A stretch of DNA of 64,000 nucleotides from Staphylococcus massiliensis CCUG 55927. Lineage in GTDB: Bacteria > Bacillota > Bacilli > Staphylococcales > Staphylococcaceae. The first letter of the stretch is position 1; the number at the start of each line of letters is the position of its first letter. Positions 56,498-64,000 of the stretch are shown one piece after another. The translations under genes were made by a program, and so were the position numbers. The notes beneath the pieces are model-generated. The model had not been told where the DNA came from and made no database searches. It saw only the letters and a list, made by a program, of their open reading frames with translations. The stretch covers positions 339,519-403,518 of the forward strand of contig NZ_JH815593.1 of assembly GCF_000298075.1 (NCBI RefSeq). Reading direction: 5' to 3'.

Positions 56498-57568
56498 ATG
56501 CGTTTAGATACAACTTATGAGAGAGATAATTATCCGATTATCGTTGAAAATGGGGCGCTTAACCACCTTAAATCATATGTAGAATCGTATCATACCGTTA
56601 TTTTGTGTGTGGATGATACTGTACAAGCCTCATGGTCTGACAAAATAACATCTATCGCCGAAGAAACGGGTGCTCGGTTAAAAGTACTGCATGGTGGAGA
56701 ATCGTTGAAATATCTCAAACATTACGAAACCTTTGTGGAAGGGCTTTTAAAAGAGGGCGTTACAAGAAACACTTGTTTAGTGGCTATCGGTGGTGGCGCT
56801 ACAGGTGACTTTGTAGGATTTGTTGCGGCGACGCTCTTACGTGGCGTCGACTTTATTCAAGTACCTACGACGATACTCGCGCACGATTCGAGCGTTGGCG
56901 GCAAGGTCGGCATTAATACGAAAGCTGGGAAGAACTTAATCGGCGCCTTTCATCGACCGGAAGCCGTGTTGTACGATTTAGACTTTCTTACTACACTACC
57001 TTATAGCGAAATTTTAAGTGGCTATGGGGAAGTGTTTAAGCACGCGTTATTAAATAACGTTGATCAAGTTAACGCTTTAATGAAAGCTTATCCAAATCAA
57101 GCGCAACTTAAAGCGCTTCATGACATGGAGAAATACTTAGTGCTTGGTATCGTAACGAAATTAAAGATTGTGGTAGCTGATGAAAAGGAATCAGGTTTAC
57201 GAAAACATTTAAATCTCGGTCATACCTTTGGTCACGCGTTTGAATATTTATACCACATTCCGCACGGTCAGGCTATTCTAGTCGGCATTCTATACCAAAT
57301 GATACTGTCTAACGAGCACCTACAAGCGAACTTTGATATTCAGAAATACTACCAATACTTGCGTAGGCTTGACGTGCCTTTTCAAGAAATGGAGCAAGTG
57401 AACTTTGAATCCATCTATAAACTGATGTTAAAGGATAAGAAAAACACGCAAGCCGGCGTTCAAATGGTCTTACTTAAGGACTATGGCGAACCGATTACGA
57501 TGACTGTTGAAAAGTTAGCGCTTAAATCTGCGTTTCTTAAGCTACAGTCGCTGATAAAGGAAGTGTAA
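56498..57568 (+). CDS. aroB: 3-dehydroquinate synthase
   Basis: 356 residues from ATG 56498, with TAGGGAGTG upstream. NAD- and zinc-binding motifs are GGGATGDFVGFVAATLLRG, PTTILAHDSSVGGKVGIN and the metal histidines in LNLGHTFGHAFE. It is the second step of the shikimate pathway. It is three bases from aroA. Confidence 0.94.
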   Translation: MRLDTTYERDNYPIIVENGALNHLKSYVESYHTVILCVDDTVQASWSDKITSIAEETGARLKVLHGGESLKYLKHYETFVEGLLKEGVTRNTCLVAIGGGATGDFVGFVAATLLRGVDFIQVPTTILAHDSSVGGKVGINTKAGKNLIGAFHRPEAVLYDLDFLTTLPYSEILSGYGEVFKHALLNNVDQVNALMKAYPNQAQLKALHDMEKYLVLGIVTKLKIVVADEKESGLRKHLNLGHTFGHAFEYLYHIPHGQAILVGILYQMILSNEHLQANFDIQKYYQYLRRLDVPFQEMEQVNFESIYKLMLKDKKNTQAGVQMVLLKDYGEPITMTVEKLALKSAFLKLQSLIKEV

Positions 57569-57571
57569 CAA

Positions 57572-58861
57572 ATGGAAGCAATTCAAATTAAAGGGCCGTT
57601 AAAGGGCGACATCGAGGTGCCGGGCGATAAGTCGATTACGCATCGCGCAATTATCTTAAGTGCACTTGCTAAAGGACAAGCTACGATTTATAAACCGCTT
57701 CTCGGCGAAGATTGTTTACGCACAAAAGCTATCTTTGAATTACTTGGCGTCGATATTTCGATCGAATCTGACAAGATGTTCATCGATTCGAAAGGCTATA
57801 CATCATTTACAACGCCGCACCAAGTTTTATATACTGGTAACTCTGGAACGACAACACGCTTACTTGCGGGACTCTTCGCAGGACTCGGCATTCAAGCTGT
57901 CTTATCAGGAGACGCTTCCATCGGCAAAAGACCTATGGACCGTATTATGAAGCCGCTTCTACAAATGGGCGCACGCATTAGAGGCGTAGATGATAATTAT
58001 ACACCACTGATTATTGACACAAGCGACATTAAAGGTATTGATTATAGGATGCCTGTCGCAAGCGCTCAAGTTAAAAGTGCGATTCTCTTAGCGAGTCTCT
58101 TTAGTGAAGACGAGACGACTATTCACGAGTTAGCATTGACGCGTAATCATACAGTGACGATGTTCCGTCATTATAATATTCCATTAAATATTGACGGCAA
58201 TGAGATTCAAACTGTCTCACGCGGAATCGATCACATTCAGCAAAGGGACTTCTATGTGCCAGGTGATATTTCATCAGCTGCGTTCTTTATTGTCGCTGCA
58301 CTTATTACACAAGGTAGCGATATCACGCTTCACAATGTTGGGATGAACCATACGCGAACAGGCATTATTGATATCGTGAAACAAATGGGCGGTCGTATCG
58401 ATATCTTTAACGTGTCGGAAGGTGCTGAGCCGACCGCTTCAATTCGCGTTCAATATACAGAGAACTTGAAACCAGTTTCGATTGAAGGCAACATTATACC
58501 GAGATGCATCGATGAAATTCCGATTATAGCGTTACTCTGTACCCAAGCTACTGGAAAGAGTATGATAAAGGATGCAGGTGAATTGAAAGTTAAAGAAACA
58601 AATCGCATTGATACGACGGTTAATGAACTCAATAAACTCGGGTTTGATTTAACGTCGACTGACGACGGTATGATAATTATGCCGTCTACGATTACTCAAG
58701 TTGCAAACGTTGATAGTCATACCGACCATCGTATTGGTATGATGTTAGCCATTGCGTCACTTTTAACACCATCAACGATTCATATTGACCGATTCGATAG
58801 CGTTAATGTGTCATTTCCAGGATTCTTATCTAAACTAAAACAATTAGAAAATGAGGGATAA
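57572..58861 (+). CDS. aroA: 5-enolpyruvylshikimate-3-phosphate synthase
   Basis: 429 residues. Substrate motifs are [12 protein letters not shown] near residues 17-28, [16 protein letters not shown] near 90 and the [11 protein letters not shown] segment near 166; [10 protein letters not shown] lies in the C-terminal half. GNSGTTTR with Ala at the position after LLAG (rather than Gly) suggests a class II-type enzyme, but I would not conclude resistance from reading alone. Confidence 0.94.
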   Translation: MEAIQIKGPLKGDIEVPGDKSITHRAIILSALAKGQATIYKPLLGEDCLRTKAIFELLGVDISIESDKMFIDSKGYTSFTTPHQVLYTGNSGTTTRLLAGLFAGLGIQAVLSGDASIGKRPMDRIMKPLLQMGARIRGVDDNYTPLIIDTSDIKGIDYRMPVASAQVKSAILLASLFSEDETTIHELALTRNHTVTMFRHYNIPLNIDGNEIQTVSRGIDHIQQRDFYVPGDISSAAFFIVAALITQGSDITLHNVGMNHTRTGIIDIVKQMGGRIDIFNVSEGAEPTASIRVQYTENLKPVSIEGNIIPRCIDEIPIIALLCTQATGKSMIKDAGELKVKETNRIDTTVNELNKLGFDLTSTDDGMIIMPSTITQVANVDSHTDHRIGMMLAIASLLTPSTIHIDRFDSVNVSFPGFLSKLKQLENEG

Positions 58862-58864
58862 TGT

Positions 58865-60109
58865 ATGGAGGACATCCATAAGATTATAGATGATATCAAC
58901 CTTCAAAATTTAAAGGGCATCGATTCACGCGTTGAAAATGCGCTCACTGAAGAACAAGATGAAGGTGCGTTATTCATACTTGGTGAAACACTCTACCAAT
59001 ATGGCTTAATACCACAAGGTTTAGAAGTGTTTCGATTCCTTTACCATAAATTTCCGAACGAACCTGAACTCTTAATTTACTTTGTAGAAGGATTAATTGC
59101 GGAAGGTGAAACAGACGAAGCCTTAGAGTATCTCACTGAAGTTGAAGATACGCCTGAGAAGCTCATGTTAGAAGCAGATTTATATCAACAACTGAATATG
59201 CTTGAGGTCGCCATTGAAAAGCTCAACCAAGCCAAAATGATTCAACCAGAAGATCCGATTATCAATTTCGCGTTAGCTGAACTCTTCTACTATGATGGCC
59301 AGTGGTTACGTGCTGTTACAGAGTACGACACTGTTCTTGAGACAGGTGACTACATGATTAATGGTGTGAACTTGTTCTCACGTATCGCGGATTGTAGTCT
59401 TCAAAGTGGTAACTATGCAGACGCGATTCAAAACTACGATGAAATTAGTGATTCTGAAATGACGTCTGAAGATTATTTTAAGAAGGCCATTTCATATGAG
59501 AAGAATGAGCGTACTAAAGAAGCCATCAGCATTATGAAAGACCTATTGACGAAGGACCCAGACTTTATTCAAGGTTATTTCTACTTACAGCAACTTTATG
59601 AGCTTGAAAAGGACTATCCAAGCGCGATAGAAATTGGTAATGAAGGTCTTAAACTTAACCAATTCTATAAAGAGTTAATGTGTCAGACTGGTAGCTTAGA
59701 AATCGAACACGGCGATCAAAATGATGGTGTCGATCATTTACTTGAAAGTTTAGAAGTAGATCCAAGCTATCATGAACCAGTCCTTATCTTAAGTGAATTT
59801 TACCGAGAACAAGATGACCACGAAGCATTAATTGGGTTAATTAAGTATGTAGATGAAGAGGACATGGACCCTGTATTTATGTGGCATTTAGCCTATGCAT
59901 ACGGTGAAGAAGAACGTGATAAAGAAGCCATGCATTTCTATCAACTTGCTTATCAAACACTCAATGACCAAGCACCATTCTTAAGCGATTACTATTTCTA
60001 TCTCATAGAAATCGGTCACATCGAAGAAGCAAAGCCAATCTTACAAAAGCTTAAGGAAATTGACGCGACAAACGAAACTTGGTTTGAAGAAGAAGACAGA
60101 TTACAATAG
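58865..60109 (+). CDS. Tetratricopeptide repeat protein
   Basis: 414 residues made of about ten TPR-like helical pairs; clear examples are PIINFALAELFYYDGQWLRA, YADAIQNYDEISDSE and PVFMWHLAYAYGEEERDKEA. It is strongly acidic and without signal or membrane segments, so a cytoplasmic scaffold is likely. It lies three bases after aroA. The position between aroA and ypiB is the same in Bacillus (YpiA), which is a probable homologue; the function there is unknown. Confidence 0.82.
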   Translation: MEDIHKIIDDINLQNLKGIDSRVENALTEEQDEGALFILGETLYQYGLIPQGLEVFRFLYHKFPNEPELLIYFVEGLIAEGETDEALEYLTEVEDTPEKLMLEADLYQQLNMLEVAIEKLNQAKMIQPEDPIINFALAELFYYDGQWLRAVTEYDTVLETGDYMINGVNLFSRIADCSLQSGNYADAIQNYDEISDSEMTSEDYFKKAISYEKNERTKEAISIMKDLLTKDPDFIQGYFYLQQLYELEKDYPSAIEIGNEGLKLNQFYKELMCQTGSLEIEHGDQNDGVDHLLESLEVDPSYHEPVLILSEFYREQDDHEALIGLIKYVDEEDMDPVFMWHLAYAYGEEERDKEAMHFYQLAYQTLNDQAPFLSDYYFYLIEIGHIEEAKPILQKLKEIDATNETWFEEEDRLQ

Positions 60110-60117
60110 GTGATCGT

Positions 60118-60663
60118 ATGTCAACAACGTCTATTACGTGGGATAAACAAAATTTCATAGAATATCTATTGTTCCATTATGAATTTAAATCACGCATTAG
60201 TGTCTGGATATTAAACTACATTAAAGCTGATTTAGAGACGCTCGAACGCATGCACTTCGTCGATACTATTGTACCTTCGCATCAAACGCTAGAATTAAGT
60301 GTTAATCACGCTTATCACATTGGTGTGAAGTTAACACGTGATGGTGAAACTTATTATAAAAACAACATGATATTTAAGTTAATCGCAACGACACATGAAC
60401 CCTTTGACCTTAAGATTCATTTTGAAAAGGGTAAGCGTAATGATAGATATGATACGTTACTATTCAATCAACTCTTGGCTTCACCTTCGTATGAAGCGTA
60501 TTTACAAGACTTATACGATATTCATTTGTCACAGCCCGATCAAGAACATTTAATTCATGAATTAAAAGCTTCAATCGATCTAAGTCTTCAACTTAAGCAA
60601 GAAGACCGCTTTAAACAGTATAGTCATATCTTAAATTCGATACAGTTTCGAAATTTTAAATAA
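60118..60663 (+). CDS. ypiB: YpiB/UPF0302 family protein
   Basis: 181 residues. The opening FIEYLLFHYEFKSRISVWIL and the mid-section MHFVDTIVPSHQTLELSV match the UPF0302 (YpiB) family, whose role is unknown. It starts nine bases after the TPR gene; the YpiA-YpiB order is conserved in Firmicutes. No membrane segment. Confidence 0.78.
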   Translation: MSTTSITWDKQNFIEYLLFHYEFKSRISVWILNYIKADLETLERMHFVDTIVPSHQTLELSVNHAYHIGVKLTRDGETYYKNNMIFKLIATTHEPFDLKIHFEKGKRNDRYDTLLFNQLLASPSYEAYLQDLYDIHLSQPDQEHLIHELKASIDLSLQLKQEDRFKQYSHILNSIQFRNFK

Positions 60664-60670
60664 AGGATAC

Positions 60671-61279
60671 ATGTTTATGAATTTGATGCAAAATTGGCGC
60701 ATGCTGATTACAAATAAGTTTTTCTTATATTTTATAATTTTATGTAACTTACTAGGAACCATTTATGGCTATATTTGGTATGGCTCGCAGCTTGCTGAAA
60801 CACCTTGGTATTTTTATATCTTCGTGCCAGATAGCCCGACTGCTACACTTTTTCTAACGATTTCGTTAATTTTGTTACTTTTCAATCGGAAAAGCACAAT
60901 CATCGATACACTCGCATTTGTGACGTTAATTAAGTACGGTGTTTGGGCTGTATTTATGAATATCTTTATGTTTTATGTGGATCAAACGATTTATCCCATG
61001 GGCGTGATGCTTATCATGTCACACGGTATCATGGCAATACAAGCATTCTTGTTTATGCCATTATTTAAGTTTGATATTAAAAGTATTATCATAGCACTTA
61101 TTTGGGTATTTCATAATGATGTCATTGATTATGTATTTCATCAGTATCCGAAATACGGATCACTTGATCCTTTCGAACCAATAATTGCCTATGTCGCATT
61201 TTGGTTAACCGTTATCAGCTTTTTATGCATCTCTTTGAAAAAGCCCTTAACCGAAAATAAAATGTTTGACCAATCTTAA
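60671..61279 (+). CDS. DUF1405 membrane protein (YpjA-like)
   Basis: 202 residues with five to six hydrophobic helices. GTIYGYIWYGSQL, YFYIFVPDSPTATLFLT and FHNDVIDYVFHQYP are typical of the DUF1405/YpjA family. The start could also be the ATG at 60677 (AAAGGA upstream suits either). It is the third gene in a row with ypiA-like and ypiB-like neighbours. Function unknown. Confidence 0.78.
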   Translation: MFMNLMQNWRMLITNKFFLYFIILCNLLGTIYGYIWYGSQLAETPWYFYIFVPDSPTATLFLTISLILLLFNRKSTIIDTLAFVTLIKYGVWAVFMNIFMFYVDQTIYPMGVMLIMSHGIMAIQAFLFMPLFKFDIKSIIIALIWVFHNDVIDYVFHQYPKYGSLDPFEPIIAYVAFWLTVISFLCISLKKPLTENKMFDQS

Positions 61280-61315
61280 CGTACTAATTAAAATATAATA
61301 TGAGGAGTGAAGTGA

Positions 61316-62005
61316 ATGTTATCATACCTATTATTTCTGTTTATCGTAATGATTCTCCCAATGTACGCACAACATAAAGTTAAAAAGAACTATGAGAAAT
61401 ACTCTCAAGTGCGTTCAACTAGTGGGAAAACAGGTCGAGATGTTGCTTTAGAAATTTTACATGCGAATGGGATCTATGACGTAGAGGTTAAACAGGGACA
61501 TGGCTTCTTAACGGACCATTATGACCCTAGAAATCGAGTACTTGTATTATCACCAGCAAACTTCAATCGTCCAAGTGTTGCCGGTGCTGCAATCGCTGCT
61601 CACGAAGTTGGACACGCGATTCAACATCATCAAGGTTATTTCTTCTTAAAATTTAGAACAGCGCTCGTACCACTTGCGAACCTTGGTGGCTCATTATCTT
61701 ACATCTTTATTATGATTGGTTTTGTATGTACGATGATGCAATTCGCATTCGGTTCAACAGCTTTATGGATTGGTATTTTCCTAATGGCTTTATCTGTATT
61801 ATTCTCAATCATCACATTACCTGTTGAGTTTGATGCAAGTAAACGTGCAATGAATCAAATTCAATCTTTAAACTTAGTTAATCAAAAAGAATATAAACAT
61901 GCGCAGAAAGTGTTACAAGCTGCAGCAATGACTTACGTTGCTTCTACAGCAGTAGCAGTTGCCGAATTAGTTCGTTTAATTCATTTTACGCAATCACAAG
62001 ATTAA
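61316..62005 (+). CDS. Zinc metallopeptidase, YugP family
   Basis: 229 residues. The membrane-bound Zn_peptidase_2 family features are seen: an N-terminal helix, GLTDHYDPRNRVLVLS-like segment (GFLTDHYDPRNRVLVLS), the HExxH zinc site AAHEVGHAIQHH near residues 97-108, then two helices and a FDASKRA segment containing the third ligand region. Probable membrane protease with unknown substrate. GAGGAGTG precedes the ATG. Confidence 0.85.
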   Translation: MLSYLLFLFIVMILPMYAQHKVKKNYEKYSQVRSTSGKTGRDVALEILHANGIYDVEVKQGHGFLTDHYDPRNRVLVLSPANFNRPSVAGAAIAAHEVGHAIQHHQGYFFLKFRTALVPLANLGGSLSYIFIMIGFVCTMMQFAFGSTALWIGIFLMALSVLFSIITLPVEFDASKRAMNQIQSLNLVNQKEYKHAQKVLQAAAMTYVASTAVAVAELVRLIHFTQSQD

Positions 62006-62014
62006 TAGATATCG

Positions 62015-62049
62015 AAACTGGGACATTTTAAATGTCTCAGTTTTTTTTA
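62015..62049 (+). terminator. Terminator after the YugP-like gene
   Basis: AAACTGGGACATTT / AAATGTCTCAGTTT stem with one mismatch and a run of eight T. Confidence 0.8.
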
Positions 62050-62261
62050 GTTATGGATACAAGAGGCGTATTACGAAAAAGAAAATAGGCATTTCAGCTT
62101 CCAGTAGCTTAGAGGGCTTTTCAAAGAGGGCAAGCGTCTATGAAAGGAACGTATTTGACCTAAATTACTTAAACAAATGTGCTCGAAATTTGCCGTGTGT
62201 ATCACGAAATTGAAATTCGACGTACTCTATAATACTATATGTGATAAGGGAGGACGACGTT
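62050..62261. other. Intergenic region before mazG-like gene
   Basis: No gene. It holds AGGGCTTTTCA at 62113-62123 and TATAAT-like sequence near 62230 that may serve the next operon (CTATAATACTATATGTG). Confidence 0.4.
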
Positions 62262-62591
62262 ATGACGAAATCTATGAACGATATGCAGAAGGAAGTTGAC
62301 CAATACATAAGCCAATTTAAGACGGGCTACTTCTCGCCGCTCGCAAATCTTGCACGCTTAACAGAAGAAGTTGGCGAACTCGCAAGAGAAATTAACCATA
62401 CGCACGGAGAGAAGAAAAAGAAGGCGAGTGAAGCTGAGAACACGATTAAAGCTGAACTTGGTGACAATCTGTTTGTATTATTATGTCTCGCGAATTCTTT
62501 AGACATTGATATGACTGAGAGTTTCGATGAGACAATGGCGAAATTCAACACGCGCGATAAAGATCGCTTTGAACGAAAGTCTGACTCATAA
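62262..62591 (+). CDS. MazG-like nucleotide pyrophosphohydrolase (YpjD type)
   Basis: 109 residues from ATG 62262 with GGGAGG upstream. The metal site is ARLTEEVGELAREINH (E-x-x-E) and later KAELGDNLFVLLCLAN (E-x-x-D), the MazG dimer-helical pattern. It probably hydrolyses a modified or non-standard nucleotide. In Bacillus ypjD likewise begins the ypjD-dapB-mgsA-bshA-cca cluster, so the link to bshA and cca is conserved, without dapB and mgsA. Confidence 0.85.
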   Translation: MTKSMNDMQKEVDQYISQFKTGYFSPLANLARLTEEVGELAREINHTHGEKKKKASEAENTIKAELGDNLFVLLCLANSLDIDMTESFDETMAKFNTRDKDRFERKSDS

Positions 62592-62606
62592 AGGAGGTGC
62601 CGTTGT

Positions 62607-63746
62607 ATGAAGATTGGTATTACATGTTATCCATCTATGGGTGGATCTGGCATCATTGCGACTGAACTTGGTATTTTAATGGCTGAAAAAGGACATGATG
62701 TCCATTTTATAACGTCTAATATTCCATTTAGAATGCGTAAGCCTATCCCAAATATTACATTTCACCAAGTTGAAGTGAATCAATATGCGGTATTTCAATA
62801 TGCGCCGTATGATATCACGCTTAGTACTAAAATTGCGGATGTCATTAAGGAATATGACCTCGACATCTTGCATATGCACTATGCGATTCCTCACGCAATT
62901 TGTGGCATTCTAGCACGCGAAATGGCAGGTCGAGATGTGAAGATTATGACGACTTTACATGGTACGGATATAACGGTGCTTGGTTATGACCATGCGTTAA
63001 AAGGCGCGATTCGATTCGGCATTGAACGTAGTGACATGGTGACGAGTGTAAGTCATGCTTTAAAAGACGAAACGATGGATATCATTAAGCCGAATAAAAC
63101 GATTACGCCTATTTATAATTTCGTTAGGGAGAACGAATTCCCAACATGCTACAATCCTAAGCTTAAGGAAACGTATGGTATTGAAGATGATGAGAAGGTC
63201 ATCATTCACGTGTCGAACTTTAGACGTGTTAAACGTATTGATACGATTATTGAAACGTTCTATTATATTCGAAAAGAAATGAAAGCGAAGTTAATTTTAC
63301 TTGGAGATGGACCTGAACTGATTGATATGAAAGCGTATGCCAGACAACTGGGTTGCTTTGACGATATTTTATTCTTAGGTAAACAAGACTACGTGAGCGA
63401 ATTTTACCAAATGTCTGATTTAGTGCTATTACTCAGTAACAAAGAAAGCTTCGGTTTATCATTGCTTGAAGCGATGAAGACAGGCGTGCTTCCGATTGGT
63501 ACGCGCGCTGGCGGTATTAAAGAAGTCATCAAACATAACGAAACAGGCTTCTTAGTAGATGTAGGCGATAGTAAGAAAGCGAGTGAATATGCGCTTGATA
63601 TCTTAAATGATCCTGAGCGTTATCAATCGATGAAACAAACAATGTTGAAAGATATCGAGGAACGTTTCTACTCAGGGAAGATCGCGGATGAGTATGAATA
63701 TTATTATAGGAAGATGTTAGGTGACAATCATGAAGAAAGCCTTTAA
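62607..63746 (+). CDS. bshA: N-acetyl-alpha-D-glucosaminyl L-malate synthase BshA
   Basis: 379 residues, GT4 glycosyltransferase. The N-terminus [18 protein letters not shown] is the BshA signature; [23 protein letters not shown] and the C-terminal donor motif [11 protein letters not shown] follow. It joins GlcNAc from UDP-GlcNAc to L-malate, the first step of bacillithiol synthesis. AAGGAGG precedes the ATG. It overlaps cca by 17 bases. Confidence 0.93.
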   Translation: MKIGITCYPSMGGSGIIATELGILMAEKGHDVHFITSNIPFRMRKPIPNITFHQVEVNQYAVFQYAPYDITLSTKIADVIKEYDLDILHMHYAIPHAICGILAREMAGRDVKIMTTLHGTDITVLGYDHALKGAIRFGIERSDMVTSVSHALKDETMDIIKPNKTITPIYNFVRENEFPTCYNPKLKETYGIEDDEKVIIHVSNFRRVKRIDTIIETFYYIRKEMKAKLILLGDGPELIDMKAYARQLGCFDDILFLGKQDYVSEFYQMSDLVLLLSNKESFGLSLLEAMKTGVLPIGTRAGGIKEVIKHNETGFLVDVGDSKKASEYALDILNDPERYQSMKQTMLKDIEERFYSGKIADEYEYYYRKMLGDNHEESL

Positions 63747-64000
63747 TGACGCTAGACCGATACTTGATACCATCGAACAACATGGCTATGAGGCATATTT
63801 TGTTGGTGGTGCGGTCCGAGATTTCATCCTCGAGCGCCCAATTAATGATGTTGATATTACGACGAGTGCGATGCCTGATGAAATCGAAACGATATTTGAG
63901 CGTACAATTCCGATTGGTAAAGAACACGGCACGATTAATGTGTTATATGATGACGATCAGTACGAGGTGACGACGTACCGTACTGAAAGCGATTATGTCG
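63730..64000 (+). CDS. cca: CCA tRNA nucleotidyltransferase (partial, 3' part outside window)
   Basis: 90 codons are visible from ATG 63730 to the window edge. The N-terminal polymerase-beta-like head is clear: [24 protein letters not shown], with the GG and D-x-D metal motif, and GTINVLYDD. It adds CCA to tRNA ends. The overlap with bshA suggests translational coupling. A frame on the opposite strand here is not a gene. Confidence 0.9.
   Translation, partial: MKKAFNDARPILDTIEQHGYEAYFVGGAVRDFILERPINDVDITTSAMPDEIETIFERTIPIGKEHGTINVLYDDDQYEVTTYRTESDYV

Noticed and set aside
57572-58861. Glyphosate-insensitive aroA as a finding
   Set aside because: The reading of the class from one motif is too weak without an alignment.
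63529-63927. 132-codon minus-strand frame
   Set aside because: It is antisense to bshA and cca, both clearly coding on the plus strand.

Overview
The window is a low-GC Firmicutes chromosome of the family Staphylococcaceae. The backbone gene order (bkd operon, gnd, zwf, rnz, proC, fur, xerD, scpAB, rluB, srrAB, ribU, fer, ypbB-recQ, ebpS, ypdA, ansA, cmk, rpsA, der, gpsA, hup, hepS-menG-hepT, ndk, aroCBA, bshA, cca) is the one I know from Staphylococcus aureus and relatives. SrrAB, an EbpS-type LysM protein and bacillithiol genes (bshA, ypdA, a bacilliredoxin) agree with this. Species cannot be fixed from sequence reading alone; a coagulase-negative Staphylococcus or a close genus is likely.

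1-7.5 kb: the 3' end of ptb, then buk-lpdA-bkdA1-bkdA2-bkdB, a branched-chain 2-oxoacid dehydrogenase operon, followed by a bacilliredoxin and an aromatic acid exporter-like membrane protein. 7.5-9.9 kb: four paralogous three-helix small membrane proteins, two of them followed by the same terminator type and the same 41-bp tandem repeat array, then a 32-codon Prli42-like gene. 9.9-12.6 kb: an M20 peptidase and gnd.

12.6-23.5 kb is the accessory part, inserted between gnd and zwf. It holds a complete type I restriction-modification operon (hsdR, hsdM, hsdS), a PD-(D/E)XK nuclease gene with one in-frame amber codon, a decayed DUF5655 gene, and on the other strand a Panacea-domain (DUF4065) antitoxin with a PemK/MazF-like toxin. 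TspO, an AraC-GyrI regulator and a 58-residue membrane protein follow.

23.5-64 kb is core: pentose phosphate pathway (zwf, with gnd), RNase Z, proline synthesis, iron regulation, chromosome segregation (xerD, scpAB), the SrrAB respiratory response system, an FMN riboswitch with ribU, recQ, EbpS, translation and GTPase genes, menaquinone side-chain synthesis, the shikimate genes aroCBA, a TPR/ypiB/ypjA-like cluster, a MazG-like enzyme, bshA and the start of cca.

The strongest unexplained structure is non-coding. Three intergenic tandem arrays have an exact 41-bp period and the same layout (hairpin arms, C- or G-rich loop, GAAAC linker) but use three different arm sequences that change on both sides together. 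There is also a six-copy multi-hairpin intergenic element, and an 11-mer, AGGGCTTTTCA, present nine times on both strands in coding and non-coding DNA. The ribU leader can be read as a complete switch with mutually exclusive helices controlling the ribosome binding site.
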